Source: Cotesia glomerata
Lineage: Eukaryota; Arthropoda; Insecta; Hymenoptera; Braconidae
Direction of reading: 5' to 3'
Assembly (NCBI RefSeq): GCF_020080835.1
Contig: NC_058162.1
Coordinates: 6,277,323 to 6,341,322 of the forward strand
Length of the DNA stretch: 64,000 nt
The notes under the pieces were generated by a model. It had not been told where the DNA came from. It was given only the letters and a program-made list of their open reading frames with translations, and made no database searches. Shown here piece by piece: positions 1-12,600 of the stretch; within the stretch, counting starts at the first letter, position 1, and the number at the start of each line of letters is the position of its first letter. Made by a program: the position numbers and the translations under genes.

Positions 1-89
1 ACTGAAGAATGAATTTTTAGGGACAGAATCACCGAAAAGTTCATTTTTAATTTTTAACATACTCAAAGTTTGAATTCATAATTTTACAG

Positions 90-3000
90 GAAGAAAATGG
101 ATTTGTTCATGGAAACATTCGATGTCGAAAATTATTAGTTCACGTTCATAGTGATACTAGTTTTATTATTAAACTAGCAAACCCAGGTTTATTCTTTTAT
201 ACACAAGCCGAGTAAGTAAATGAAGAAATGATCCACAAATATAATTTAGAATTGTAAATTACAAAACATTGATCATATTTTATTTTTTAATTGAATTTTT
301 TATAGCATTCACTGGCTGCCTCCAGAAACTTATGACAATCCTGAAGAAGCCCGTCGAAGCACTCGAGCCGACGTCTGGGCATTAGGAACAACGTTGTGGC
401 AAATTTTTTCTCACGGCTCAGTACTTCCTGTCAACCGTGACATCGATTCCATCAAAAGGGTATTTAATAAACACTATAGACAACCTAGTAACCAATATAT
501 TGATTATAATTGAGATATTTTATTTTAAAGTTTTATTTGAGTGGAAAACGACTACCGATACCCGCAGGCTGTCCAGCGGAGGTTTACAAGTTGATGACCG
601 AGTGTTGGGGTGATCTAAGCCGACCAAGAAAACAGCCGCAAGCTATTATGAGAGATATACATCAGATATTGTATCAAATTTATCACTCACGGCGGAGCCA
701 TGCCTATGCTACTGTTTTCCCAAAGTCATTTAGCGATCGTGAGCTTACTGACGAGAGTGAAATAATTGACAATTCATCATCTGACTGTGAGTCACGAGCA
801 AGTAGTATCTTTACCGATCGCACTAGTCTTCCTTGGGATGATCTTGATGACAGTGAGTATCTTTACTTCTTGTCTTTTAAATATTTTCAGGGAATTTTTT
901 AATAATAAAAATTTGTGTAAATTTCAAAGGCGCAGCCAAATTGATTCAATTCAACGACACTGACAATGATGCTGAAGAAGAATTGTCGCTATACTTGGGA
1001 CGGCTCGCAGGTGTTGGTGGTATTGGAGACGGAGGGGCTGGCGATAATCTGGGATTCAGTTGTCTACGTGATGCTACTGTTGACTTAGTTAACAGTTTGA
1101 ATGAAAGTAGTGGTCACAATGGTGGTCCTCTTGGACAAATGCAAGGAATTTTCGAGCTGGATGCTGACTGCAATGTTATTCTACAAGGTAAAATTGGGCA
1201 AGGATTTTACGGTGAAGTTTTTCGAGGTATTCTTGAGCGAGATAACGCCAAGGACATTGAGCCTCAGCTAGTTGCTGTTAAGAAATTGAAAACTCGAGCT
1301 GTTGAGGCTGATTTACGAGATTTTGAGAGGGAAATTTCTATTATGAAGGTAAAGTTATTCAATTATTTATTTTTATTATCAGTAGAATTAAATTACTTTT
1401 TTTATCCATTAAAAAATCTGACTGCTATATAATAGGCTTTGGAATTAATCTTTTTGTCTCGTCGTCGTTGACTTAATCTTTTTTTTATAAAGGTTCAAGT
1501 TTTGGGTGTAATAAAAAAATATTGAGAAACTTTTTTTAAGAGATAATCATTTGTAATTTGATACCCCAGTATAATGACGTAAATATTACTTTCAAAGCTT
1601 TTAGTTAGTAATAAAAAATTTTTATGACTTCTTGACTAATATATAAATCTGTAGGGTTTTTAATCTTTTTTACGTTATAACTAATTAATTACGCTTCCAA
1701 TTGAAATTTAATTTTTCATCGCTTATAATTTTGAAAAAATCACGTATATAACTTTTGGATGCTACAAAGATAGTGTACTAAATGAGATAGAAATTTATAT
1801 AGAAAATAAAAAACTAAAAAGGGTAACAAGTTGTAAATATTTAGGCATAGTTATAAACAACTGTATGAAGTGGATTGTTATATTAAAGAGTTGATGAAGA
1901 AAACTAAATACTTTTTTTTTGTTTTCTATAAGCTTAATTTAATAATGAATAAAAGGACTCTAAGAATTATTTACCAAGCCTTGATTGAAAGTTTAATTAA
2001 TTATGACATTACTGCCTGAGGTGGAGCATATAGTAATACGTTAAACTCACTAATTACAATTCAAAATAAACTAATTTAAAACATAAACACCGAGGATATA
2101 TTGAATATCAGGCAATTTTTTATTTTAAATTCGATTATGAAACATTATGATGAGTGTAAGCTTAAATATAAAGATATAGTTGTAAACACAAGGAACAAGT
2201 CTATTACATTGCCAAAGAGGAACAAAACTATTGCGTGTAAGAGTGCTAAGTATGTTGCTATGAAATTTTACAATAGGTTACCAAACAATTTAAAATGTTA
2301 TGCGGTTCTAAAAAATCTATTAAGTTGAAAATAACTAAATGGTTAAAACAAACTACAAAATAAATTGAGTTAATTAGTTCTTAAATTTTAATTGTTCAAA
2401 TTGTTATGTTAATAATTTTATTATCACGGATATAAATTACTATGCCAGTCCTATGTACAGATGGAAATCATCTCTATATGACAGATATTTTGTATTGTAC
2501 ACTATTTAATATATATTTTTCAAATATCTGTATTTTCTGGTAATAAATTATTGTTATTATTATAGAGAATACTTAAAATACTACGAACAGACTAACTTTT
2601 AGAACAATTTTGAATTATATCTAGATAAAGATGAATTTATTCTATGAATAAATTAAAAAAAAATTTTTAAGTTATGCCGATAATATTCGAAGAAAAAAAC
2701 CTGATTTTCGAATCATCAATCAAAAATATGGATAGAAAATCTAAGTTTAATAATTTTAACGATAGTTTAATATTTTTAAAAATAAATTTCAGACTCTGAA
2801 TCATCCGAATGTCGTTAAAATTCTCGGTGTAATATCAGAACCAGAAGTCTGTCTCGTTATGGAATTTGTAAAGCACGGATCTCTCCAGAGCTACTTGGCA
2901 ATTCATAGAGAAAACCTGACACACAAACGACTTCTTGAAATTTCACTTAATATTTCCACTGGAATGGATTACCTCGGACGCCAAAGTATAGTCCACCGAG

Positions 3001-3458
3001 ATTTAGCGGCTAGGAATATCCTGGTATCTGACGATTCGACTGTAAAAATAAGCGACTTTGGTCTAGCTCAGGTGACAGGAAGCAATGATTACTATATTCT
3101 ACAAACCAATCGAGATCTGCCGATCAAATGGTATGCTCCTGAAAGCTTGCGAGACGGCAAATTTTCTCCAAGATCTGATGTTTGGTCCTTTGGAGTCACG
3201 ATGTACGAGACTTTCGGGCTAGGAGAAGACCCCAAGCTTCCTGGTGTCGGTGGTCAACAAGGTGGAGATAGCGCAGAAGAAGGTGGTGCTGCGTTGTTAG
3301 CAGCGCTGGAACGTGGTACACGACTACCTTGTCCTCAGAATTGTCCACAAATCGTTTACGTAAAACTTATGTATCCTTGCTGGCACCTGCAAAGTCACCT
3401 AAGACCGGATTTTGCCATGCTTTGTAATGAAATTCGTGATTTAATTATCCAGTATTGA
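90..3458 (+). CDS. hop: Janus kinase (JAK), C-terminal JH2-JH1 part, five exons
   Basis: Non-receptor tyrosine kinase that phosphorylates cytokine receptors and STAT at the cell membrane. Exons read as 90-211, 306-459, 531-852, 930-1348 and 2793-3458, all with GT-AG borders and matching phases; the 5' exons lie outside the window. The first three encode the JH2 pseudokinase: HGN replaces the catalytic HRD, NPG replaces DFG, and IHWLPPE and DVWALG follow. A Gly-rich acidic linker (930-1140) leads to JH1, with loop GKIGQGFYGEV, lysine in VAVKKL, HRDLAARN, DFGLAQ, an activation loop with the NDYY tyrosine pair typical of JAKs, IKWYAPESL and DVWSFG. The stop is at 3456-3458. The pseudokinase followed by an active kinase is diagnostic of JAK; insects usually have one, named hopscotch in Drosophila. 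JH1 looks intact. The symbol is assigned by family, not by alignment. Confidence 0.93.
1735..2572 (+). mobile_element. Decayed non-LTR retrotransposon (LINE) 3' part in last JAK intron
   Basis: Lies in the sense direction in the 1.44-kb intron 1349-2792. Broken frames read like the end of a LINE reverse transcriptase: a CKYLGIVINN block near 1835, then IIYQALIESLINYDI and a W-G-G-A-Y block at about 1965-2030, then a C-terminal piece at 2101-2328 with FYNRLPNNLK. The tail is GGTAATAAATTATTG followed by ATT repeats near 2570. The frames are interrupted by stops and shifts, so it is dead. The exact 5' border is uncertain. Confidence 0.72.
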
Positions 3459-3669
3459 TACTAGTTCATTCTAGTACAGGAAATTTTTAAATATTCTGTT
3501 TACCACTCTGTTTAAGTTATTATTAATTACTTTTAGTGATTATACAAACTGTGAATAATTCATCAATTGTATCCTTGTTTTTAAGATATTTGTTGTGCTA
3601 TTAGTTATTAATTACAAATCATGTATTATAAGATGAAAAAAATTATAAAGCTATTTATAATTATATACA

Positions 3670-3675
3670 AATAAA
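3670..3675 (+). terminator. Polyadenylation signal of the JAK gene
   Basis: AATAAA about 210 bp after the JAK stop, followed by a T-rich stretch. This is the first canonical hexamer in a sensible position. Confidence 0.5.
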
Positions 3676-4079
3676 TGTTTTTTTTTAATTAACAGTTTTG
3701 GGGATGAATTTTTTTTTTATCTATCAAATATTTATAAATATTTATAGAAAATGTTAATTTTTTAATTTTAATTAGATATTACGATACTGAAATCAGCAGT
3801 CATCTAACAGATTTAAACATTTTTTTAACAAATCAATTATAAAAAAAATATTTTCAAAAATTGTAATTATAATTTTTTTCAATTTCTTCATGTGAAATTT
3901 GTTAATCAAATTTTTTCATAATAATTTAATTAGTTAGATATCTGTTAATTTCAATATTATTAGATATTTAGTTTATTTATCACTGTAATTTATTTTATAC
4001 TAACTAGAAATTTGAAAAACATCTTGACGGTCTAATTAGCAATTTATTTAACAAAAATTTTAAAATTATTCATAATATA

Positions 4080-4210
4080 AGATAGCCTATGTCACCCGGG
4101 GATAGTGTAGCTTTCCAACAGTGAAAGAATTTTTCAAATCAGTTCAGTAGTTTCGAAGCCTATTCAATGCAAACAAACAAATCTTTCCTTTTTATAATAT
4201 TAGTATAGAT
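4080..4210 (+). mobile_element. RTE-like retroelement 3' tail
   Basis: The segment has a typical insect RTE/RTE-SINE 3' end: a GTAGCTTTCCAACAGTGAAA stretch, TCAGTAGTTTCG, CAAACAAACAAATC and the terminal TATTAGTATAGAT. No coding part is attached, so it is a 5'-truncated copy. Recognised by pattern only. Confidence 0.6.
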
Positions 4211-5746
4211 TAAATGGTTTTTTAAAGTGATAATAAATTTCGAACTTATTGTATTTTCGTACAAATGGAAGATTCTCTAAAATGGAGTTAAACAATTTGC
4301 TAATTAGAACGCCGTAATTAGATTCGTAAGACTTAATGTCTTGAAAATTTTTAAGATAAACTGAAGAAATTCATATTCTTCAATTTTAATATTACAAGAT
4401 GAATAAAAAATTTTTGCTATAATTTATTAAATTAAGATTTATAAATCCACCGTGAAGAGAATGAAAAAAAAGTTTTTTTTTTTTTTTATTTTTGTGGTCA
4501 AAAATTAGAAAAGCTCCACGTCTAAAAAATAACCAAATTAAAATTTTACATTGCATATTCGCCGTAATTTTCTACAATGACGAGTCTAGGATCATATTTT
4601 TTCGATAGTATTACGATACAAATCGATAATTTCAAGATAAAACTACAAATTAAACGCGTAAAACGGGAAGAAGAATTCTACAAGTTAATATTAAAGAAAA
4701 TTTAATTTAGTAATTTGTAAAAGTTGGTGTTGCAAGTTCTCATATTACTGTCTACTAATATGGCGTTAATTTACGTTCAGTAAATATATTTACAAACGTG
4801 TTCGAATTCGGATTAAATTTAAAGTAAATACATAACGTAAACTTGTTTATTAGAAACAAGCATTCGACACAATTCCGGTTGAATGAATTAACGCAAGTTA
4901 GTTGTAAGTTGTGATTTGTTTTAACTTAGATGATTAAGTACGAAATGGAAACCAACAAGTTAGCCCGTGAAGATATAAATAAATTAATGCGAGACAATAA
5001 TTATGTTTACAACTATTCAGTTAAAATTTCAAGGGTCTCTAAATTTATAACTCCAAGAAAAAGCAGATCAAATGTTTTTAAAACTTGTAAAGATATAACC
5101 AGGATTAAAGTATTTAAGGATTTTATTGCAGCGTTTTTATTATTTATAGAGTAAACCGCGAAAAAGGATATAAAGTTCTGCGATATCAAATAAGAGGAGT
5201 AAATAATTAATTCTGCGGGAAATGTTTACTAGCGATTCAATTATTTACTCACTGTAAATACATCAAGTGACTGCTGTTTGAAGTATAGATCTACATGCCT
5301 AGTTATTTTCAATTTAAATATAAATGAAGTATGACTTTATCAAACTAGTAAAAGATTTTACTGTAAATATAAAATATTTAAATATTACTTGAGTCGAAAC
5401 TTTAAGCTGATGAAAACTTCAAATTCACGAAAATTAATAAGCTGAACATTGTTTTTCTAATACCTATAGGTAAGTAGAATTATTTATTCATATGCCTTTG
5501 AAAGCTTGCTCTGTATAATCTGATTTCCATTATGCGGGTACTTTATTGATAGGTACATTATTTCCATTCGATAAAGTGTGTAATGCTGTAATACAGAAAC
5601 AAAATATTCATAATGATAATTTAATCAGAAATTTATTGATTTTCCGCTGAATCAATCGTTAGTTATGAGTTACGAAAACTAAAGATAAATAATTAAATCT
5701 TAATCTTATATATTAAGTGATTTTAAAAATAAATATCGCCGATAAA
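4211..5746. other. AT-rich intergenic DNA
   Basis: No gene supported. It contains an A/T homopolymer patch near 4465-4490 and a 74-codon open frame at 4930-5154 with no recognisable domain, likely chance. Confidence 0.5.
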
Positions 5747-6098
5747 TAGGGTAAAAGTACCGTTTGTGGCCAGTGTACCTTTTTTAGTCACTTTATTTTC
5801 AAATTATTGTGTAAATATCCCTAGAAAGAAAAATTTCTTGACTAAAGAACAAAATTCTTGGCTCCAAAAAAATTTTCGGGTGACTGAAGGAAGACCGAAG
5901 TTGTGTTGGCCGAAGTAAAAATTTTTTTTGAAATTCTATTCTTGGTTGAAGTCATTTTTTCTTAATTCAAATTATCATAAATACTTGATACAATAAATTT
6001 TTATATTTGATCAAGATTCTTAGATACTTTAGGGAAGCAGCGCCGCCTAATTCAGCTGAGAAAAAAATTTTCTCACCTTGAGAAAATTTTTCTCTTAA

Positions 6099-7707
6099 GG
6101 GGTTAGGGGTAGTCAGAGGCACGAAAAAATGAGAATTTTCAGTATTTTTTTTTGCTATTAAATCATGTTATTTTACAAAAGTAGTAATATGACATTATTA
6201 TACAATGTTTTGACTTGAAGTGACGAAAATTTCAAAAAAAAAAAAATTTAATTTCCAAAGTTATAGCTGTCTGTGTTGACCCAGTTCCAAAAAAAGGTCC
6301 TTGCGGTGACAATCATAAGTCCTTGGAGATTCATCTAAAATCAATCGGATGAAAAAAATTAGTTTTATAAATAGATAATCCTGGGCCTGATTGAAGGATT
6401 TTTTTTTTTCAAAAATTAACAAAATGGCGGCCTCAGGAAATTTTTGTCTAGATTTTTGGGAAAAAATCAACAGTTAATTGGTCTTAAAAAATCCTTCGAT
6501 CAGGCCCGAGTTTATTATGTATTCTAAAAGCTGTATAAATTTTATTAAAATCTACTGAGCGGTTTTCGAGTTACAGTTGTCACCAGTTCAAAAAACATAG
6601 TTTTGAGAAAAACGCGTTTAAAGTTTCACACTAGATTCACGTACAGAAATACGAATTATTAAATTACTTACATCGAGTCATATATTCCTGGGCCATATAA
6701 TAGTTCTTCAGCCATTGTGGAAGTTTCCAAAACATCAATTTGCTGTTGCCTACGAAGCATTCTGCCTTCCCGAGTGTTGTCGTTGGCGCGCTGATCTGCC
6801 ACTTTCACACGTGCAGCATCCAATTTGTCAGCATACCGATGGGAATTAGACCCACAATTAAGTCCTAGGATATCCATAATCATTAATAATGAATTTGTAC
6901 CTAATTAAATATACAAGTAGCTATGTATGCAGCAATTTGTACGATAGTAGAACTAGTATTCACGGTTTTTGGGCATATTTTCCACACTAGTTGGTTGAAG
7001 CTCTCATTATTATTCTGATTGAATCCACCTACACATCTTGAAAGTAAATTATCATTACTGAGATCGTCGTAAATCGGTTTAATAGCTTTTAAAATATCAG
7101 GAGGTAAGGGAGAATAATCTTGAGTATAAGTATCAAGCTCTCCACTTGCTTCAGCGCGCTGGTAAGAGCACCAAGAATCTTCGCCTTTGGGACACATATC
7201 ATGATTCGGATTTTCATCAGTCGAACCGTAGTGGTAAAAAGTTGCCATAATAGCAGATTTCATATCTTCAATAGAATCGCAATGACGACGTATTGATAAA
7301 CCATAGTACACAGTTAATTTGTCTATTACTTTTCCTGTAAGCCTACCTCTACCACCAAGACCTTTTTGTTTAGTTTTCAGAGTACGCAGTCGAGTCCCCA
7401 TCCGCTTCTGAACATGGCCTATACATTCCTTTTTATTTATGGTTGTATTTTTGTAAGGATCTGCTTTCATAATTGCAGAATAGGATGACAAGAGAACCCT
7501 AAAAGGGGGTTTCTTGAAGCTGCCGCTAGCTATCTGCTCCCGAGCGCTTTGAAGTACCCGAGCTCTCTTTGTTATTTGTCGAATAACTCAAAAACTAATT
7601 ATCGGATCGACTTGAAATTTTCAGAGAATATTTTTAAGATGTTACACATAACGAAAATGCAAAAAAAAATAATTGATTTTTTGAAAATTCTGACTACCCC
7701 TAACCCC
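6099..7707 (-). mobile_element. Kolobok/Mutator-like DNA transposon, internally deleted, TTAA target duplication
   Basis: Perfect inverted ends GGGGTTAGGGGTAGTCAGA at 6099-6117 and, inverted, at 7689-7707, flanked by TTAA at 6095-6098 and 7708-7711. The interior carries the C-terminal part of a transposase on the minus strand. TTAA duplications are characteristic of the piggyBac and Kolobok superfamilies. The encoded protein is not piggyBac-like but resembles the 'Mutator-like transposase' proteins common in insects and Hydra, so Kolobok is the better fit. The N-terminal coding half is missing. It lies wholly inside the element at 5749-8291. Confidence 0.72.
6668..7491 (-). pseudogene. Transposase C-terminal fragment, frameshifted
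   Basis: Read on the minus strand, 7491-6901 encodes about 196 residues including GHVQKRMGTRLR, GLGGRGRLTGK, a VYYGLSIRR block, MCPKGEDSWC with paired cysteines, and NNNESFNQLVW. These blocks are typical of transposases annotated as Mutator-like or Kolobok in insects and Hydra. A stop at 6901-6903 and a change of frame follow; the frame then resumes at 6883-6668 with LGLNCG and an Arg/Gln-rich helix (REGRMLRRQQQ) as the C-terminus. The copy lacks its N-terminal DNA-binding and first catalytic parts and is inactive. Confidence 0.75.
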
Positions 7708-8293
7708 TTAAATATTTCATACCCATTTTATATTATTTTAGCGTGCAATTATACATATTGAATGAAAAAAAATGATGAAATATTATTTGATCTTCCCATT
7801 TGACATGTTAATCAATAGAAATATTAATGAAAATTTACTTCTATCTTTATATTTAATTTTTTAGAGCAAGAGAGAAATTTTCTCAAGACAAGAAAATTTA
7901 CTTCTATCAAGAACTAAATTTTTTGGAGTAAGAGGCTGAATTTTCTCAAAACAATAAGATTTTCTTGACTTAAATAAATTTTCTTGGATTAAGATACGTA
8001 TTTCTTAAAGCAAGAGAATTAATTTTGTTGGAATAAGTGAAATTTCTTGTGCCAAAAAAAAATTGTTTTTTCGCCCAAGAAAATAATTAGGAAGAAAAAT
8101 ATTTTCTTGGCTCAAGTAAACCTTTTTTTTCTGTGTATAAGCGCAAGACTTTATGAATTGAATCCGTATAAATGTACTAATTGATAAATTGTATAAAAAT
8201 TATACTTGAATAGTTAAATTTTTTACAAATTCACTAAAATGTCAAGTGGCCAAAAATGGTCCTAAGATGGCCAAAACCGGTACTTCTACCCTA

Positions 8294-11200
8294 TTACTCT
8301 TAATGATAGTGAAGAGATAAAATAAGATTTATTAAAATTTACTCTATCTTTTAGTACATCGGTATGTTCAAGGTGATGAAATAAAAGGCACATACGTGAA
8401 TTCGCTTCGTCTAATCCAAACGGCTTTAGTTTTAATTTGTAAATTTACTTCAGACTAAATACCGATCTAATTTAAGTCTGGAAAAACATCCGGCGAGAAA
8501 ATTTACAGGGTTAATTAAAAAGATTTTAAATGTAAAAAATTACCGTGATTAATTAACATTTCATGTAGTTGTAAATGCTAGGAACGTCAGGTAGGTAGTT
8601 GGCGTGAAGCTTGAATAACACGATCAAAAAAAAAAAAAATGTAGGTCAAATCGAGAGAAGTTTTGGGTAGTCGGAAATCACTGCTTTAAAATTATATCGT
8701 ACAATTTTTCCTTTTTATTCCATCGAGAAATAACTGACAGGTTTCATTAATACTGCATTTAATAACCGAATATATAACTTTTATAAATTATACCCTGTGA
8801 AGAACTTTGATCAATTAAAATACTTGAAAACAGATTTTTTTTTATGCAGAAATATTTAGCGCGCTTCTATTTTTTAACTTTTTATGGATAATTTTAATTC
8901 AAGTGTACAGCTGAATACATGAGATTACTTTTTATGTTCCAGAGGTGAATTTTCTTATTTAAAACACCAGGAAAACCGCTCAAGTAGATGAGAAACATAT
9001 GTATATTGCGAGAGTGCAAAAATAATATAATGTCTCTTATATCGATACTGCGAAAATGATAATAAATTCTGCATTTTGCAGCACCTTTTGATGACCCAGC
9101 GCAAACATTATGTTTATTCGGATATTTACTTCCATCAGAAAAAAGTAAATATTATTTTAAATAATATTGCACGCTTTGAAATTAATATATAGATCAGGTT
9201 TCTTTAGCAAAAACTAAAAACTCGTTTAACTTAGATTATAAGTATTTGCAAGGAAAGTTTCTTCCAATAAAAATTAACTGTTTAATAAAATGCTTTCATT
9301 TTAAAAATGCAGAGTCGATAGTTTTAAATTACTGTTTTATGTGAGATTCCGCGTACCCACGTTCGCTTCGCTAGGTGTAGATTTCATATATTTTTAGCCT
9401 TTTTTTTATTGGAAGCTTTTAAATTTACATTGACCGAGTTATTGAAGATAATGTAAATATGAGTTGAAGTAATATAAATACGACAGCAATCGATATTAAA
9501 ATTTGAGTGGTTTAATTGCATCCCGGAAATGTCTCATGGCAATTCGGCTGTCATATTAAAAAAACGTTTCCGTTTTTTTTTCTTATTTTTTTTAGCAATA
9601 TTTGATGGTAAATGTTATTTTAATAACATCGATTTCTTTATTTTTGACGAAAAAAACGTTTTATTTAATAATTTTAATGTGAAAGACATGATTTGTCTAC
9701 TAAACCACTGCTGCTGCTTCTTTACATTGAAAAAATAAAATTACTCGATCCAAGAAAATAATTACTTTGAAGAGAATTAGATATCTTGATGCAAAAAACT
9801 CTACATTTAAAGATTAAGTGTATTATCTTTGTGAGATACAATCAAATTCGACATAGAAAAAAATCACTTTTTAAAATTAACAATATAATTTGCCTTTTCT
9901 TTAGCAATTTTATATTCTTGATTCGATAAAAAGTTTTTTTATTTAAAATACTAAAAAAAAAACTTTTCTTTTGAAGAAAACAAAATTTGACTTGAATCTA
10001 TTCTGAAACTTATTTTTGATGGAATAGAAAAGATGAGAAACCAGACGATTGTTGGTATTGTTAAAACAAGTCGGTAATGTCTTTAATAAATGTCACCAGA
10101 AAAATAAATTTTTAAATGAAATACATCGTATCTTCCTCGAGAAAGTAAACACGTTGATAGAATAGATAAAATTCTTGAATGGGAAATTTTTCTCTTTTTT
10201 CAAGTTGTTTTTTCTTAATTTGAATAGTCAACTTCTTTAATTAATTAAAATTAAATAATCAAAGCGAGAGAATGCTATTCTTGAATCAAGTAGTAATTAT
10301 TTCAGCATAAAAATTAATTGATAACTAATTTTTTATCAAAAACGTTATTTGTTGTTTAAAATAACTTTCCAATTAATTAATATTATACATCAAATACTAC
10401 TGTTGATACAAAACTAATTTCTTTTGTATTTTCGTCGTGGGCCATTTTGCCGGTAAGAAATTTTTCTTCTTCCTCTAAAAAAGAGCCGATCCCCTCTTTT
10501 TCTCGCGTCGCACTCACTGCAAAAAACGATACTATCCTTGTTGCACTTATGATTTTAAAGCTATTGCAGTTTTATGCTTTTTTTTTAAACAAATGAGTAT
10601 TTAAAAAAAAAAAAATGCTCTACTACGAAATAGATAATTATATAAAAAATCTATTACGTAGCAAAGCGTTTTTTTCAAAATTCTTCTTTGTCTAGGAGAG
10701 AAATATAAAGCTGCAATCGTAGGGACCGGCTGTTATCCTTAAAAAGTTAACTTATCATTCAGAGATGGCTTTTACACAAAATTAACTTAACTTAGAAGAT
10801 TAAATTATATCTTTTCTCAAAAAATGCCTTCAAAAGTTAATTTTTCTTACAACAGTCTTTATTGATTAAAACTTCTTTTTTATTAACTTTTAAATTTTCT
10901 TTATAATAAAAAAATACTAACAAACTTTTTTAAAGAAATCCTTTGTAATTTCAAGCTTTAGTTCTATTGGCGTAAACAATTACTTTGAAAGCTCCTAGTT
11001 TCTGAGAAGAAAAGTTCAAATAACACTATATATAAATATCATAATGCAAAAAAAAAATTAAATTAAATTTATTGCGTTGAGGAATAATTAAAAATCGCTC
11101 ATTAACCATTTACCGCGATATAAAATCTCATTGTATACCTAAAAGCTCTAAAAAGTTTTAATAACAGACGGACCGTCGTGCAATTAGCAATTTAATCTTC

Positions 11201-11814
11201 AATTAATGCCCCGTTCTACGTGATCAAATATTTGGCAAGTAGTGGTAAGTATACACTTTTAGTTATTTAAGTAAACGTGAATAAATCAAACAAAAGTTAT
11301 TAAATTTTTAATACCGCTTTAACTATCATATCACGTTATATATAACACCAGACAGACACCGCTGTGATTTTTTAACCTCGGTAATGATATTAATCTATTG
11401 TAACTTTTGGCGAACTATTGATTTACTAATCCATTAAGCTTCGAAATAAATGAATTATAATTAAAATGAAATTAATTGCAGCCGTATATCAGTCTTTGTT
11501 GAATGTATAACTATACTTGTTAAATATCTCGTGACTGCTTTTCCTTTGGTGAGAGCCAACCGCTGCCTGACTCTACTCTGGTGGATCGTACATTCTCTAT
11601 GAACAACTCTACAAAAAAAAAAAAAGCTATTTCTTTTATTGTTCCATCGACAAAGCCTTTTTCATAAAAATAACTTCATGTTTTTTCGTTCAAAAACTTG
11701 TTATGGATTTAAAGTTATCGAGAAGTAAAGTTACATGGAAAAAACGCCATTCGGCCACACCCGAAATGGAAGGTAAATTTCACTGAATGAAATTCATGAT
11801 AAAATTACGTACAT
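8294..11814. other. AT-rich intergenic DNA without recognisable gene
   Basis: The stretch is homopolymer-rich with scattered CTTGA-type repeats near 9740-10200. Short open frames such as 9529-9738 are low-complexity Phe/Lys-rich translations. Nothing else is supported. Confidence 0.5.
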
Positions 11815-12522
11815 AAGTCGGTTGTACTATACATTGCCTAAAAATGGTTCGATTGCACTCTTAACTTTAAAAAAATAACTAAAAATGGTCGAAATGTCAA
11901 TGTTATAAACGTCAAATTGAAAGTGATTTCATGAGCTTTCACATGAATTTATCAAAAATTAGCAATCTCTTTTCAATCGAAAGTCATACATCAATGAAGT
12001 CGCCGAAAACGTGATTTTCATTATTTTGACAATTTTGAGGAGCTACCATTTCTAAACTTAGTGACGAATTTCGCTCATTTTAGAGCTCATGCAAGCTAAT
12101 TGTCCAAGGAATCTATATACTAAATTTCGTTAGGATCTGTTAAGAACTCTCAATAGAATAACATTCACAAGTCGGTTGTACTACACATTGTCTGAAAATG
12201 GTTCAATTGCACTCTTAACTTTGATAAAATAACTAAAAATGGGCAAAATGCCAATGTTGCATACGTCAAATTAAAGGTAATTTTATGAGCTATCACATGA
12301 ATTTTTTAAAAATCAGCTATCTCTGTTCAATCAAAAGTTATGTATCAATGAAGTGACCAAAAACGTGATTTTCACTATTTTAAAAATTTGAAATGGCTGC
12401 CATTTCTAAACTAATTGATCGATTTTGCTCATCTTCGAACTCGTTCAAGGTAATTACCCAAAGAATATGTGTAACGAGTTTCATCTAAATCCGTTAAAAA
12501 TTGTAGACGCTATCGTGTCCAC
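11815..12522. repeat. Tandem duplication, two units of 354 bp
   Basis: AAGTCGGTTGTACTA starts at 11815 and again at 12169, and a third partial start AAGCCG falls at 12523, each exactly 354 bp apart. Both units carry GCACTCTTAACTTT, ATGAGCT-TCACATGAAT, AACGTGATTTTCA and CCATTTCTAAACT in the same order, with roughly 80% identity by eye. The end of each unit (AAATCCGTTAAAAATTG in unit 2) recalls the 3' part of RTE-like elements. Confidence 0.78.
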
Positions 12523-12540
12523 AAGCCGTGTTATATCACA

Positions 12541-12600
12541 TACTAGCTGTTATTCGCCCGCTCCGCTGGGCGCTTTATAGAATTGCATTTTTAGATCTAG
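12541..12600 (+). mobile_element. RTE-like element fragment
   Basis: TACTAGCTGTTATTCGCCCG followed by CTCCGCTGGGCG has the form of a widespread start motif of RTE-derived repeats in insects. The copy fades into AT-rich sequence after about 60 bp. Confidence 0.4.

Larger units (their letters stand above)
5749..8291. mobile_element. TA-flanked DNA transposon copy (2.5 kb) with nested insertion
   Basis: Left end GGGTAAAAGTACCGTTTGTG at 5749; the reverse complement of the right end reads GGGTAGAAGTACCGGTTTTG, so about 20 of the first 23 bases match. TA lies on both outer sides (5747-5748, 8292-8293), as expected for a TA target duplication of Tc1/mariner type or similar. The interior repeats CTTGA-rich AT sequence and holds a second transposon at 6099-7707. 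No transposase of its own was seen, so it is probably non-autonomous or decayed. Confidence 0.68.

Noticed and set aside
4930..5154. 74-codon open frame between JAK and the transposon cluster
   Set aside because: No domain and no codon or splice support; likely chance.
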